Origin: an uncultured Actinomyces sp.
Lineage (GTDB): Bacteria > Actinomycetota > Actinomycetes > Actinomycetales > Actinomycetaceae
Assembly (NCBI GenBank): GCA_900554605.1
Contig: USHU01000099.1
Location: 1 to 5,008, forward strand
Direction: 5' to 3'
DNA: 5,008 nucleotides
A model generated the notes under the pieces. The model made no database searches. It was given only the letters and a program-made list of their open reading frames with translations, and was not told where the DNA came from. This document shows positions 1 through 5,008 of this stretch, piece after piece. Within the stretch, counting starts at the first letter, position 1, and each line of letters starts with the position of its first letter. A program made the translations under genes and the position numbers.

Positions 1-1
1 A

Positions 2-877
2 TTCCTCTCGGGAGTGCGCCCTGGCGACACTGTTTTGTTCCCTCAGGCCTCGTACCCGACCTACGACATCAGTGCTCGTTTGGCAGGCGCCACTCCCATT
101 CCAGTCGATCCCACGGACCCGGATTCTTGGCCGCAAGCGCAGCTCGTCTGGCTTAATTCCCCTGGAAATCCTGATGGGCATGTGCTCTCACGTGAGCAGC
201 TTCGGGCAGTTGTCCGGTGGGCGCGAATTCACGATGCCATCGTCATTTCGGACGAGTGTTACGCGGCCTTGGCGTGGGAAGAACCCTATGTGAGTGAAGG
301 CGTTCCCTCACTCTTGGATGAGCGCGTGTGCGATGGGGATCCCAGTTCTTTGATTGTGCTGTATTCCCTGTCGAAGCAATCAAACGTGGCTGGATATCGA
401 GCAGCCTTGATGTATGGGGATCCGAAGCTTCTCGCTCCCGTGATTGAGGTTCGCAAGCATGCCGGAATGATGGTGCCTGCGCCTGTCCAAGAGGCAATGC
501 AGTGTGCTTTGGGGGACACCGAGCATGTCCAGGTGCAGCGCGAGATTTACGCTCGCCGTCGATCCCAGCTTGTTGAGGCGGTTGCGGCTACCGGTTTGGA
601 GCGTGACTGTGACTCCGCTGCTGGCCTGTACCTGTGGGTGCGCGACCCGCGTGGCGTGATGAATTCCTGGGATCTTGTTGCTGCTTTCGCTGAGCGCGGC
701 ATCGTTGTTGCCCCCGGCGACTTTTACGGCGAGGCCGGGGTGGGCTTTGTGCGCATTGCGCTGACCGCGAGCGATGAACGTATTGCGGCGGCTTGCCAGC
801 GCATGGTCGCGGAGCCGATTGTTGAGATTAGTTCGAGGCCTGCGAGCGCGAGTGCTCCCATAGATCGGTCCATTTGA
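2..877 (+). CDS. dapC: Succinyldiaminopimelate aminotransferase (DapC), 5'-truncated by window edge
   Basis: A fold-type I, PLP-dependent aminotransferase. The actinobacterial DapC family transfers an amino group from glutamate to N-succinyl-2-amino-6-oxopimelate in the cytoplasmic diaminopimelate/lysine pathway. The frame is open from base 2 (reading F-L-S-G-V-R-P-G-D), so the GTG at 14 is internal and the true start lies upstream; roughly 80-100 N-terminal residues are probably missing. Visible motifs, counted from the codon at 14, are SPGNPDG (49-55, substrate/PLP pocket), VISDECY (77-83, Asp80 for the PLP pyridine nitrogen), YSLSKQSNVAGYR (117-129, with Schiff-base Lys121 at bases 374-376), RKHAGMMVPAPVQ (147-159) and FVRIALTASDERI near the C-terminus, whose Arg should bind the substrate carboxylate. 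The SLSKQSN-AGYRA and KHAGMMVPAPVQ blocks are what favour DapC over a generic aspartate aminotransferase. The last 16 codons overlap the end of the convergent maf gene. Confidence 0.9.
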   Translation, partial: FLSGVRPGDTVLFPQASYPTYDISARLAGATPIPVDPTDPDSWPQAQLVWLNSPGNPDGHVLSREQLRAVVRWARIHDAIVISDECYAALAWEEPYVSEGVPSLLDERVCDGDPSSLIVLYSLSKQSNVAGYRAALMYGDPKLLAPVIEVRKHAGMMVPAPVQEAMQCALGDTEHVQVQREIYARRRSQLVEAVAATGLERDCDSAAGLYLWVRDPRGVMNSWDLVAAFAERGIVVAPGDFYGEAGVGFVRIALTASDERIAAACQRMVAEPIVEISSRPASASAPIDRSI

Positions 878-1511
878 GGCCCAAGTCCGTCATCATAGTG
901 CGGACAAGTGGAATTGAAATACCGATAACGTTGTGGTGGTCGCCGTGGATTTCGTCGATGAAAGCTCCGCCGAGGCCGTCGATCGTGAAGGACCCGGCGA
1001 CTTCTAGAGGTTCACCTGAAGCAACGTATGCGGCTGCTTCTTCTTCGCTAATCGCTCCGAAACAGATCTGGGTTGCGCAACTGCGAGTGCTTTGCGCCAT
1101 GATTTCCCAGCCTGTGGAGTTTTCGCGTAGGTAGACCAGCTGGTGTCCGCTCCAGAGAACTGCTTGGGACATGGACAATTCTTTGACTCGTGTCAACGCT
1201 GTTTGGGGATCGTGAGGTTTTCCTAGCAGTTTGCCGCCGGATTCCAGCATTGAATCGCAAGCAACCAGGACGCATTCGCGCGGGAAGCTGCCTGCTTTGG
1301 GAAGGTCAATCTTTCCCTCCACAATTGCCGAGGCCACGCACTCGCCTTTCGCTGCGGCGAGGGCGCACACTTTCTCGTCTGCGCTGGCGTGGGGAAGAGC
1401 CTCGAGGACTGCTTCTTCGTCGACCTCAGAGACTCGAACGATCGGATCGATACCGGCTTCTCGAAGAATTCGGAGTCTGGCGGGGGAGCGTGAGGCTAAG
1501 ACAAACTGCAT
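828..1511 (-). CDS. maf: Maf-family nucleoside triphosphate pyrophosphatase
   Basis: A 227-residue cytoplasmic house-cleaning enzyme. The Maf/HAM1-like family hydrolyses non-canonical or selected NTPs to NMP and pyrophosphate, and is linked to septum formation in some bacteria. Motifs in order: FVLASRSPARLRIL (3-16, phosphate-binding SRSPxR), SEVDEE (28-33), LAAAKGE (51-57), VLVACDSMLE (81-90, catalytic/metal Asp86), GKP (97-99), WSGHQLVYLR (120-129), AGSFTIDGLGG (172-182) and GDHHNVIGISIPLV (190-203). Length is normal for the family. The frame stays open upstream to 1739, but conserved sequence begins exactly at MQFVLASRSP, so I chose the ATG at 1511; an ATG at 1520 (adding MLS) is nearly as good, and both have weak ribosome-binding sites. 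The substrate class (YhdE-like or YceF-like) cannot be told from sequence alone. It is divergent from the cyclase gene and tail-to-tail, overlapping, with dapC. Confidence 0.92.
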   Translation of the reverse strand: MQFVLASRSPARLRILREAGIDPIVRVSEVDEEAVLEALPHASADEKVCALAAAKGECVASAIVEGKIDLPKAGSFPRECVLVACDSMLESGGKLLGKPHDPQTALTRVKELSMSQAVLWSGHQLVYLRENSTGWEIMAQSTRSCATQICFGAISEEEAAAYVASGEPLEVAGSFTIDGLGGAFIDEIHGDHHNVIGISIPLVRTMMTDLGLKWTDLWEHSRSQASN

Positions 1512-1549
1512 ACTCAGCATTTTCTCGTGCAGGAGCAGGTTTTCTTCAC

Positions 1550-1556
1550 TAGAATA
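1550..1556. promoter_or_regulatory. Possible divergent -10 elements for maf and the cyclase gene
   Basis: The sequence TAGAATA reads as TAGAAT on the plus strand (1550-1555) and as TATTCT on the minus strand (1556-1551), both acceptable -10 hexamers. They would start transcripts about 25-30 nt upstream of the cyclase GTG (1589) and about 25-35 nt upstream of the maf ATGs (1520/1511). No good -35 box is visible on either strand. This is the only stretch that can serve both divergent genes, so a promoter must lie close by; the exact hexamers are inference. Confidence 0.35.
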
Positions 1557-1578
1557 ATGTGCGTTAGACCACACCTGT

Positions 1579-1584
1579 GGAGGA
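1579..1584 (+). promoter_or_regulatory. Shine-Dalgarno for the cyclase gene (decides GTG start at 1589)
   Basis: GGAGGA ends 4 nt before the GTG at 1589. The other in-frame GTG at 1577 overlaps this motif and has no ribosome-binding site of its own, so 1589 is the better start. A short inverted repeat, CCACACCTGTGG (1569-1580), runs into the motif; its stem is too short to claim control. Confidence 0.7.
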
Positions 1585-1588
1585 AGTT

Positions 1589-2601
1589 GTGAAGGACGAC
1601 GTAGAAAACACTCGCGATTTTTCGACCGTGCATACCAACACATCTTCGCTTTTGGGTGGACCGCAAACGCTGACGATTGAAGACGTTGCCTCCAAGGCGG
1701 GCGCAACCATTGAAGAAGTGCGGGATTTTTGGGTCGCAATGGGCTTCCCTTCTCCGCAAGCCAAAGAAAAAGTATTCACCGAAAATGATGCGAAGCTCTT
1801 CCTTCAGTGGTCGACATTTATGGCTTCCGGTGCGATTGATACGGCAACGGCACGCTCTCTTCTTCGCGCGAACTCTCACCTAGCTGATCGCCTTGGTCTG
1901 TGGCAGGTCGAGGCGACACGATGCGCCGCTTTGGTCTTGATGACACGGCTGCGCGTATGTATGTCCTCGACCATATCCGAGAGCGCGTCGACGTCCTTGA
2001 AGATGTGTTGCGTCACTCATGGCGACGTCAGTTGGATGCGCTTCTTAAACGAATGGATCATGAAATTTCAACTCGCGGACATGAGGGATTGCAGCCGCGT
2101 TTCCCGCTCAATCGTTCCTTGGGCTTCGTCGATATGGTCTCCTATACGTCCTCGTCGGCAATTCTCGGCGGGAAGCTTGTCGATCTCATTGGCCGCTTCG
2201 AGCAATTGTCCAGAGACGCTGTCACCGACGCCGGTGGGCGCGTTGTCAAGATGATTGGTGACGCGGTCATGTATATCGCAGATGACTTGGAGACGGGCCT
2301 CAGGGTTGCCGTGTCATTGATTGAGCAACTCGGGGCGGATGATCAGATGCTTCCCGTGCGTGCGTCATTCGTGCGCGGCGATGTGTTTTCTCGTTCGGGC
2401 GACGTTTTTGGGCCGACGGTGAATCTGGCGTCTCGATTGGTGGATATTGCTCCTGTTGGCAAAATCTTGATGGATCCCACGACCGCGGCGGCAATTGCCG
2501 CCGGTAAAGCGGGAATGGGATACGACGTTGAAGAGTTCCCAAGTGCGACGTTGCGGGGTTTTGGAACGATTTCCCCCTATTTGCTGACGTATCGTTGCTA
2601 A
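1589..2601 (+). pseudogene. Class III adenylate/guanylate cyclase, frameshifted between N-terminal region and catalytic domain
   Basis: Cyclases of this class make cAMP (or cGMP) from ATP/GTP. The first 109 codons (1589-1915) read VKDDVENTRDF...WQVEA and carry an HTH-like segment, LTIEDVASKAGATIEEVRDFW, plus a helical region, resembling the N-terminal regulatory part of Rv1264-type actinobacterial cyclases. Past WQVEA this frame gives low-quality sequence to a stop at 2254. Homology-like sequence resumes one base back, at DTMRRFGLDDTAARMYVLDHI (from 1915), and runs to TAA 2599-2601 with a complete catalytic domain. The join needs a -1 shift, meaning 3n+1 bases are missing relative to an intact gene. 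A loss of 1 base or of about 10 bases both fit. No slippery heptamer is present. Downstream catalytic residues are all kept, so the lesion is recent, tolerated, or a sequence error. Confidence 0.82.
1921..2601 (+). CDS. Cyclase catalytic fragment, possible independent translation start
   Basis: This is the downstream half of the broken cyclase gene, about 226 residues from the ATG at 1921 (the frame is also open from a GTG at 1900). The ATG has GAGG at 1910-1913 with a 7-nt spacer, a usable ribosome-binding site. The catalytic residues expected in class III cyclases are present, numbered from 1900: first metal Asp78 in GFVDMVSYT (bases 2131-2133), purine-selecting Lys117 and second metal Asp121 in GGRVVKMIGDAVM, second purine-contact Asp168 in SGDVFGPTVN, and transition-state Asn175 and Arg179 in VNLASRL. 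The Lys/Asp pair predicts ATP as substrate. If translated alone it would be a cyclase domain without its N-terminal regulatory part. Independent expression is inference. Confidence 0.5.
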   Translation: MRRFGLDDTAARMYVLDHIRERVDVLEDVLRHSWRRQLDALLKRMDHEISTRGHEGLQPRFPLNRSLGFVDMVSYTSSSAILGGKLVDLIGRFEQLSRDAVTDAGGRVVKMIGDAVMYIADDLETGLRVAVSLIEQLGADDQMLPVRASFVRGDVFSRSGDVFGPTVNLASRLVDIAPVGKILMDPTTAAAIAAGKAGMGYDVEEFPSATLRGFGTISPYLLTYRC

Positions 2602-2613
2602 GACGCTGTCTTA
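2599..2613 (+). repeat. Perfect inverted repeat overlapping the cyclase stop codon
   Basis: TAAGAC-GCT-GTCTTA has a 6-bp perfect stem and a 3-nt loop, and its first three bases are the cyclase stop codon. A TTTT run follows at 2619-2622. It could be a weak terminator or a regulator-binding palindrome upstream of the two-component operon. The stem is short and AT-rich and the T-run is not adjacent, so strong termination is unlikely. Confidence 0.35.
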
Positions 2614-2653
2614 AGGTGTTTTACCTGATCTTGTGATTTCATCCCATTTTGGT

Positions 2654-2681
2654 CAAGAAATCTACAAGAAATACCTGAAAT
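2654..2681 (+). promoter_or_regulatory. Tandem direct repeats, candidate response-regulator operator
   Basis: CAAGAAAT occurs at 2654-2661 and again at 2665-2672, exactly 11 nt apart, followed by a related CCTGAAAT at 2674-2681. OmpR-family regulators typically bind head-to-tail repeats spaced about one helical turn apart. These lie in the -35 region of the promoter of just such a regulator gene, so autoregulation is a reasonable inference. The third copy is imperfect and 9 nt out rather than 11. Confidence 0.45.
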
Positions 2682-2685
2682 CCGG

Positions 2686-2691
2686 TATGCT
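2686..2691 (+). promoter_or_regulatory. -10 element for the response regulator, probably leaderless
   Basis: TATGCT lies 6 nt before the GTG start at 2698, so transcription would begin at or within a base of the start codon. No Shine-Dalgarno precedes the GTG, as expected for a leaderless mRNA, a common actinobacterial arrangement. There is no clear -35 box (TCTACA at 2661 gives a long 19-nt spacer), which fits activator-dependent use through the nearby direct repeats. Confidence 0.5.
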
Positions 2692-2697
2692 GTTCCC

Positions 2698-3138
2698 GTG
2701 ACTACAGTGCTTCTCGTTGAAGATGACCCGGCGATCGCTGGCCCCTTGACTCGTGCTCTCGCGCGAGAGACTTACGATGTGCGTGCGCACGATCACGGCC
2801 GGAGTGCACTTGAAGATCTTGATGGTATTGACTTGGTTGTTCTTGACCTGGGCTTGCCGGATATGGATGGTTTAGACGTCGCCAGGGAGATCCGTTCTTC
2901 CGGCAGTGCTGTTCCGATCCTGATTCTGACTGCTCGCGCAGATGAGGTGGACATGGTCGTCGGCCTCGATGCTGGAGCTGACGACTACGTGACGAAGCCT
3001 TTCCGCCTTGCAGAATTACTGGCTCGCGTGCGCGCTCTCCTTCGCCGTGGTGGTGGAGAAGTTGCTGACGGTGATCTCGTCGTTCAGGACGTTCGTATTG
3101 ATGTAGCAGCGCATCGCGCATACGTCAGCGGTGTTTGA
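2698..3138 (+). CDS. Receiver-domain fragment of the response regulator
   Basis: As the sequence stands, translation from GTG 2698 gives a 146-residue protein that is essentially a receiver domain. It has the acidic pair Asp9/Asp10 (VEDD), phospho-acceptor Asp50 in VVLDLGLPDMDG, switch Thr78 in ILTAR, and Lys100 in YVTKPF, followed by the linker RVRALLRRGGG. All phosphotransfer residues are present, so a product could still accept phosphate from the downstream kinase but would have no DNA-binding output. Whether a stable product is made is unknown. Confidence 0.6.
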   Translation: MTTVLLVEDDPAIAGPLTRALARETYDVRAHDHGRSALEDLDGIDLVVLDLGLPDMDGLDVAREIRSSGSAVPILILTARADEVDMVVGLDAGADDYVTKPFRLAELLARVRALLRRGGGEVADGDLVVQDVRIDVAAHRAYVSGV

Positions 3139-3352
3139 ACTCCTGCGCGTTTTGGTGCGTGAAGCCGGAAACGTTGTGCCCCGCGATACTCTCATGCGCG
3201 AAGTGTGGGGGAATGGTCTGAGCGGCTCAACCAAGACCCTCGACATGCACGTCTCGTGGCTGCGTCGCAAGCTCGGAGATGACGCTGCATCACCGCGCTA
3301 CATCACGACCGTTCGTGGAATGGGTTTCCGCTTCGAAAAGACTTCCGCCTAG
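3131..3352 (+). CDS. Winged-helix DNA-binding fragment of the response regulator
   Basis: A 73-residue frame from a GTG at 3131 that overlaps the preceding TGA (3136-3138). It holds the recognition helix (STKTLDMHVSWLRRKLG) and wing (YITTVRGMGFRF) of a Trans_Reg_C domain but lacks the leading beta-strands. The start-stop overlap could allow reinitiation by terminating ribosomes, but there is no Shine-Dalgarno before the GTG. I think it more likely untranslated remnant than a separate gene. Confidence 0.3.
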   Translation: MFELLRVLVREAGNVVPRDTLMREVWGNGLSGSTKTLDMHVSWLRRKLGDDAASPRYITTVRGMGFRFEKTSA

Positions 3353-3362
3353 ATCAAGATTT

Positions 3363-3367
3363 AAGGG
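3363..3367 (+). promoter_or_regulatory. Shine-Dalgarno for the histidine kinase
   Basis: AAGGG with a 6-nt spacer before the ATG at 3374. It supports that start and independent initiation, so kinase translation need not depend on the broken regulator frame. Confidence 0.65.
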
Positions 3368-3373
3368 CTCGCT

Positions 3374-4699
3374 ATGCGTAAACGCGCTGCGCGAATGATT
3401 GTCACCGCAGTTGCGGTTGTGGCACTGCTGCTGGGAGTTCCTGGCGCCATCGCCTCGTCAATCTTGGTGTGGAATGCGCAGACGAGCGCATTGGACGCTC
3501 GCGTTCAGACTGTCCAAAGCGCACTCGATCGGCGCATGGCAAGCAGCGGATTATCTGAAAGCTATGCGCGTGCTTGGGCGCAAACACTGGTGACAGGTGG
3601 CGGCCCCACCTATGTGGAAGTCACTCTGCCCCAAACTCCCACTCCCATCACAGTCGGCCAGCCTCTGCGAGGACTCACGATTTCTCGCACTGCGTGGTCA
3701 GCCAATGGAGTGCGCGTCTCCATCACTGTGTCAGCGCGAGACGCGATCCGGGGAATCGCTCGAGTCGCCGGGCTCTTTTTCTTAGGAATCGTTGTCTCCC
3801 TGGCAGTTGGATGGGCCTTGGCCTCGCGTTTTTCAAGGCGCCTATCCGCTCCGTTGATCTACCTGTCTGCACAGGCAGAACAAATCGGATCAGGTCAGGT
3901 TCGCGCGCGCGTCAAACCTTCAGGGATCGAGGAAATCGACCTCGTCCAAGAAGAACTTCAGCGCACCGGCGAAAAAATGGCGCGAAGGCTCGCAGCTGAG
4001 CGCCAGCTAGCTGCTGACGCCTCGCACCAACTGCGTACTCCGCTGACGGCACTGTCCATGCGCCTCGAAGAAATCGAAATGATTTCAACGGAAGAAGAAG
4101 TCCAAGAAGAAGCCCGTTCCTGCCTCGAGCAGATTGAACGACTAACCACCGTCGTCACCGAGCTGCTGGATACGAACAAGCGCCAATCCGCGGCAACAGA
4201 GGCAATCGATGTCCTCGAGGTCTTCAATACCCAGCGTGAAGAATGGGAAGAAGCCTTCGAAAAGGCCGGTCGAGTTCTACGATTCACCGATGAAGCGGGG
4301 ACTCCGATTTTGGCCGATGAAGCAAAGATCGCTCAGGTTTTGGCAACTCTGATCGAAAACTCCCTGCGATACGGCGCTGGAACAACGTGGGTTCATGCGC
4401 GCAATAGCGCCAATAATCGCGGAGTCGTCATCGAAGTCTCAGACGAAGGAGAAGGAGTCGAGGCCGACTTGGCCCCGCATATTTTCGAAAATGGCGTCTC
4501 CGGACACGGATCGAGCGGTATTGGATTGGCTCTGGCAAAGGACCTGATCGAAACAATGGGCGGGCGCATTGAACTTTCGCGCACTGTCCCGCCACTTTTC
4601 ACTGTCTCATTAGCTGCGATTCCTGCAACCTATGATCCCGGGCGCATCATGCCCGAAGGTGCTCTCGTTTCCATGGGGCGACGCTCGCGACGCTTTTAA
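3374..4699 (+). CDS. Two-component sensor histidine kinase, intact
   Basis: A 441-residue membrane kinase that would autophosphorylate and signal to the adjacent response regulator. Order of parts: a basic N-terminus and TM1 (about 8-33), an extracytoplasmic sensor region of about 95 residues with no motif I recognise, TM2 (about 130-152), a HAMP-like linker (about 153-205), the HisKA helix with ASHQLRTPLTAL (phospho-acceptor His218), and an HATPase_c domain. The latter has its N box LIENSLRYG (Asn329), G1 box DEGEGV (357-362), F box at Phe371 and G2 box SGIGLALAKDL (381-391). After the catalytic core comes an unusual tail of about 25 residues ending GRRSRRF. The gap from the regulator gene is 21 bp, so the two are probably one operon. 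Signal and target genes cannot be read from the sequence. Confidence 0.9.
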   Translation: MRKRAARMIVTAVAVVALLLGVPGAIASSILVWNAQTSALDARVQTVQSALDRRMASSGLSESYARAWAQTLVTGGGPTYVEVTLPQTPTPITVGQPLRGLTISRTAWSANGVRVSITVSARDAIRGIARVAGLFFLGIVVSLAVGWALASRFSRRLSAPLIYLSAQAEQIGSGQVRARVKPSGIEEIDLVQEELQRTGEKMARRLAAERQLAADASHQLRTPLTALSMRLEEIEMISTEEEVQEEARSCLEQIERLTTVVTELLDTNKRQSAATEAIDVLEVFNTQREEWEEAFEKAGRVLRFTDEAGTPILADEAKIAQVLATLIENSLRYGAGTTWVHARNSANNRGVVIEVSDEGEGVEADLAPHIFENGVSGHGSSGIGLALAKDLIETMGGRIELSRTVPPLFTVSLAAIPATYDPGRIMPEGALVSMGRRSRRF

Positions 4700-4705
4700 T
4701 TGCCG

Positions 4706-4711
4706 TACACT
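4706..4711 (+). promoter_or_regulatory. -10 element for galE, probably leaderless
   Basis: TACACT ends 7 nt before the galE ATG (4719). That places the transcript start at or next to the A of ATG. The 19-bp gap after the kinase stop contains no Shine-Dalgarno, which favours a leaderless transcript over simple read-through from the kinase gene. No convincing -35 box is seen. Confidence 0.45.
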
Positions 4712-4718
4712 GAACAAC

Positions 4719-5008
4719 ATGAGCATTCTTGTTACCGGAGGCGCCGGTTACATCGGCGCGCATGTTGTCCGTCTTCTGCTGGAACGAGGCGAAAAGGTTG
4801 TTGTCGTCGACAACCTGACCACTGGGGCAGCGAATCGCATTGGCGACGCAACCCTGATCAAGGTCGATGTTGCTCGCGATGAAGCACTCCCGAAGCTGAC
4901 CCAGGCAATGATCGACGAAGACGTCACCGGTGTCATTCACTTTGCTGCACAAAAGCAGGTCGGAGAATCTGTTGAGCGTCCGGCGTGGTACTACCGCCAG
5001 AACATCGG
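4719..5008 (+). CDS. galE: UDP-glucose 4-epimerase (GalE), 3'-truncated by window edge
   Basis: The N-terminal 96 codons of an NAD-dependent short-chain dehydrogenase-type epimerase that interconverts UDP-glucose and UDP-galactose in the cytoplasm (Leloir pathway, and galactose supply for cell-surface glycans). The sequence starts MSILVTGGAGYIGAHVVRLL with the Rossmann TGGAGYIG loop (residues 6-13). Acidic VVVVDNLTTG (Asp31) binds the NAD ribose; then comes VIHFAAQKQVGESVERP, the hallmark GalE segment after the fourth strand, and AWYYRQN. About 230-240 residues remain beyond the window. The ATG at 4719 is chosen because the family starts immediately before the Rossmann strand. It follows the kinase by 19 bp on the same strand, yet has its own likely promoter. 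Confidence 0.93.
   Translation, partial: MSILVTGGAGYIGAHVVRLLLERGEKVVVVDNLTTGAANRIGDATLIKVDVARDEALPKLTQAMIDEDVTGVIHFAAQKQVGESVERPAWYYRQNI

Larger units (their letters stand above)
2698..3352 (+). pseudogene. OmpR-family two-component response regulator, frame broken in the DNA-binding domain
   Basis: The cytoplasmic transcription regulator partner of the kinase that follows. The first frame (2698-3138) encodes a full receiver domain and linker, ending ...HRAYVSGV then TGA at 3136-3138. The second frame resumes at FELLRVLVREAGNVVPRDTL (from 3134) and encodes the rest of a winged helix through TTVRGMGFRFEKTSA to TAG at 3350-3352. In OmpR relatives about nine residues (pattern xxLxLTxxE) sit between the Gly at 3130-3132 and the FELL helix; here only one base remains. 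That implies about 26 bases lost, shifting the frame by +1. The missing part covers the end of the domain's beta-sheet and the start of its first helix, so even a frameshifted fusion would probably bind DNA poorly. Next gene starts 21 bp on. Confidence 0.85.

Noticed and set aside
1190..1557. Plus-strand open frames of 108-120 codons inside maf.
   Set aside because: They are antisense shadows of maf with no ribosome-binding site and no recognisable domain; the Maf motifs on the minus strand are unambiguous.
1577..1588. Upstream GTG at 1577 as the start of the cyclase gene.
   Set aside because: It overlaps the strong GGAGGA ribosome-binding site that serves the GTG at 1589 and has no ribosome-binding site of its own.
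1512..1739. Long N-terminal extension of the maf frame up to 1739 on the minus strand.
   Set aside because: It runs antisense through the start of the cyclase gene and shows no Maf-like sequence; the family begins at MQFVLASRSP.
2599..2622. Intrinsic terminator after the cyclase gene.
   Set aside because: The stem is only 6 bp with half A/T pairs and the short T-run is 5 bases away; kept only as an inverted repeat.
3130..3140. GTT TGA A at the end of the receiver frame resembles the RF2 (CTT TGA C) programmed +1 frameshift site, and a +1 shift does lead into the winged-helix frame.
   Set aside because: There is no Shine-Dalgarno-like stimulator a few bases upstream, a Val tRNA on GTT would re-pair poorly on TTT, and about nine conserved residues are missing anyway, which points to a deletion rather than recoding.
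3958..4287. Minus-strand open frame of 109 codons inside the histidine kinase.
   Set aside because: It is a Ser/Arg-rich shadow opposite the HisKA region, with no family resemblance.
1..5008. Mobile elements, CRISPR arrays, tRNA/rRNA, toxin-antitoxin or phage genes.
   Set aside because: No repeat-spacer pattern, terminal inverted repeats, transposase motifs or RNA gene signatures are seen; nearly all bases are accounted for by the listed genes.

Overview
The window looks like part of the chromosome of a moderate-GC actinobacterium, probably Actinomycetaceae (Arcanobacterium/Trueperella/Mobiluncus-like). This rests on the flavour of the proteins: an actinobacterial-type DapC, a Maf protein with the CDSMLE variant, a cyclase with an N-terminal HTH-like/helical region as in the Rv1264 group, and a GalE reading QVGESVERPAWYY. 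GTG starts and apparently leaderless genes fit as well. The genus is inference from recalled families, not a search.

Layout. (1) 2-877 (+): 3' part of a succinyldiaminopimelate aminotransferase (dapC, lysine/peptidoglycan precursor pathway), cut by the left edge. (2) 828-1511 (-): a Maf nucleotide pyrophosphatase, convergent with dapC; the two coding regions overlap by 50 bp. (3) About 1512-1588: a short divergent control region serving maf and the next gene. (4) 1589-2601 (+): a class III adenylate/guanylate cyclase gene whose reading frame is broken near 1915, between its N-terminal region and its catalytic domain. (5) 2602-2697: a 96-bp control region with a hairpin, tandem 11-nt direct repeats and a -10 box placed for leaderless transcription. 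(6) 2698-3352 (+): an OmpR-family response regulator, also broken, at 3130-3138; the reading frame shifts and about nine expected residues of the DNA-binding domain are missing. (7) 3374-4699 (+): an apparently intact sensor histidine kinase, 21 bp downstream, with all catalytic boxes. (8) 4719-5008 (+): the start of galE (UDP-glucose 4-epimerase), running off the right edge, with a likely leaderless promoter in the 19-bp gap.

How the genes relate. Genes 4-7 form a signalling block: a cAMP-type cyclase followed by a two-component system. The kinase and regulator would be co-transcribed and probably autoregulated. The flanking genes (dapC, maf, galE) are ordinary metabolism and housekeeping. 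The notable point is that two adjacent signalling genes are each broken by a small out-of-frame loss near a domain boundary while all neighbours are intact. This could be recent decay of signalling, a split into separate domains, or sequence/assembly error. I found no mobile element, CRISPR array, RNA gene or clearly novel system.
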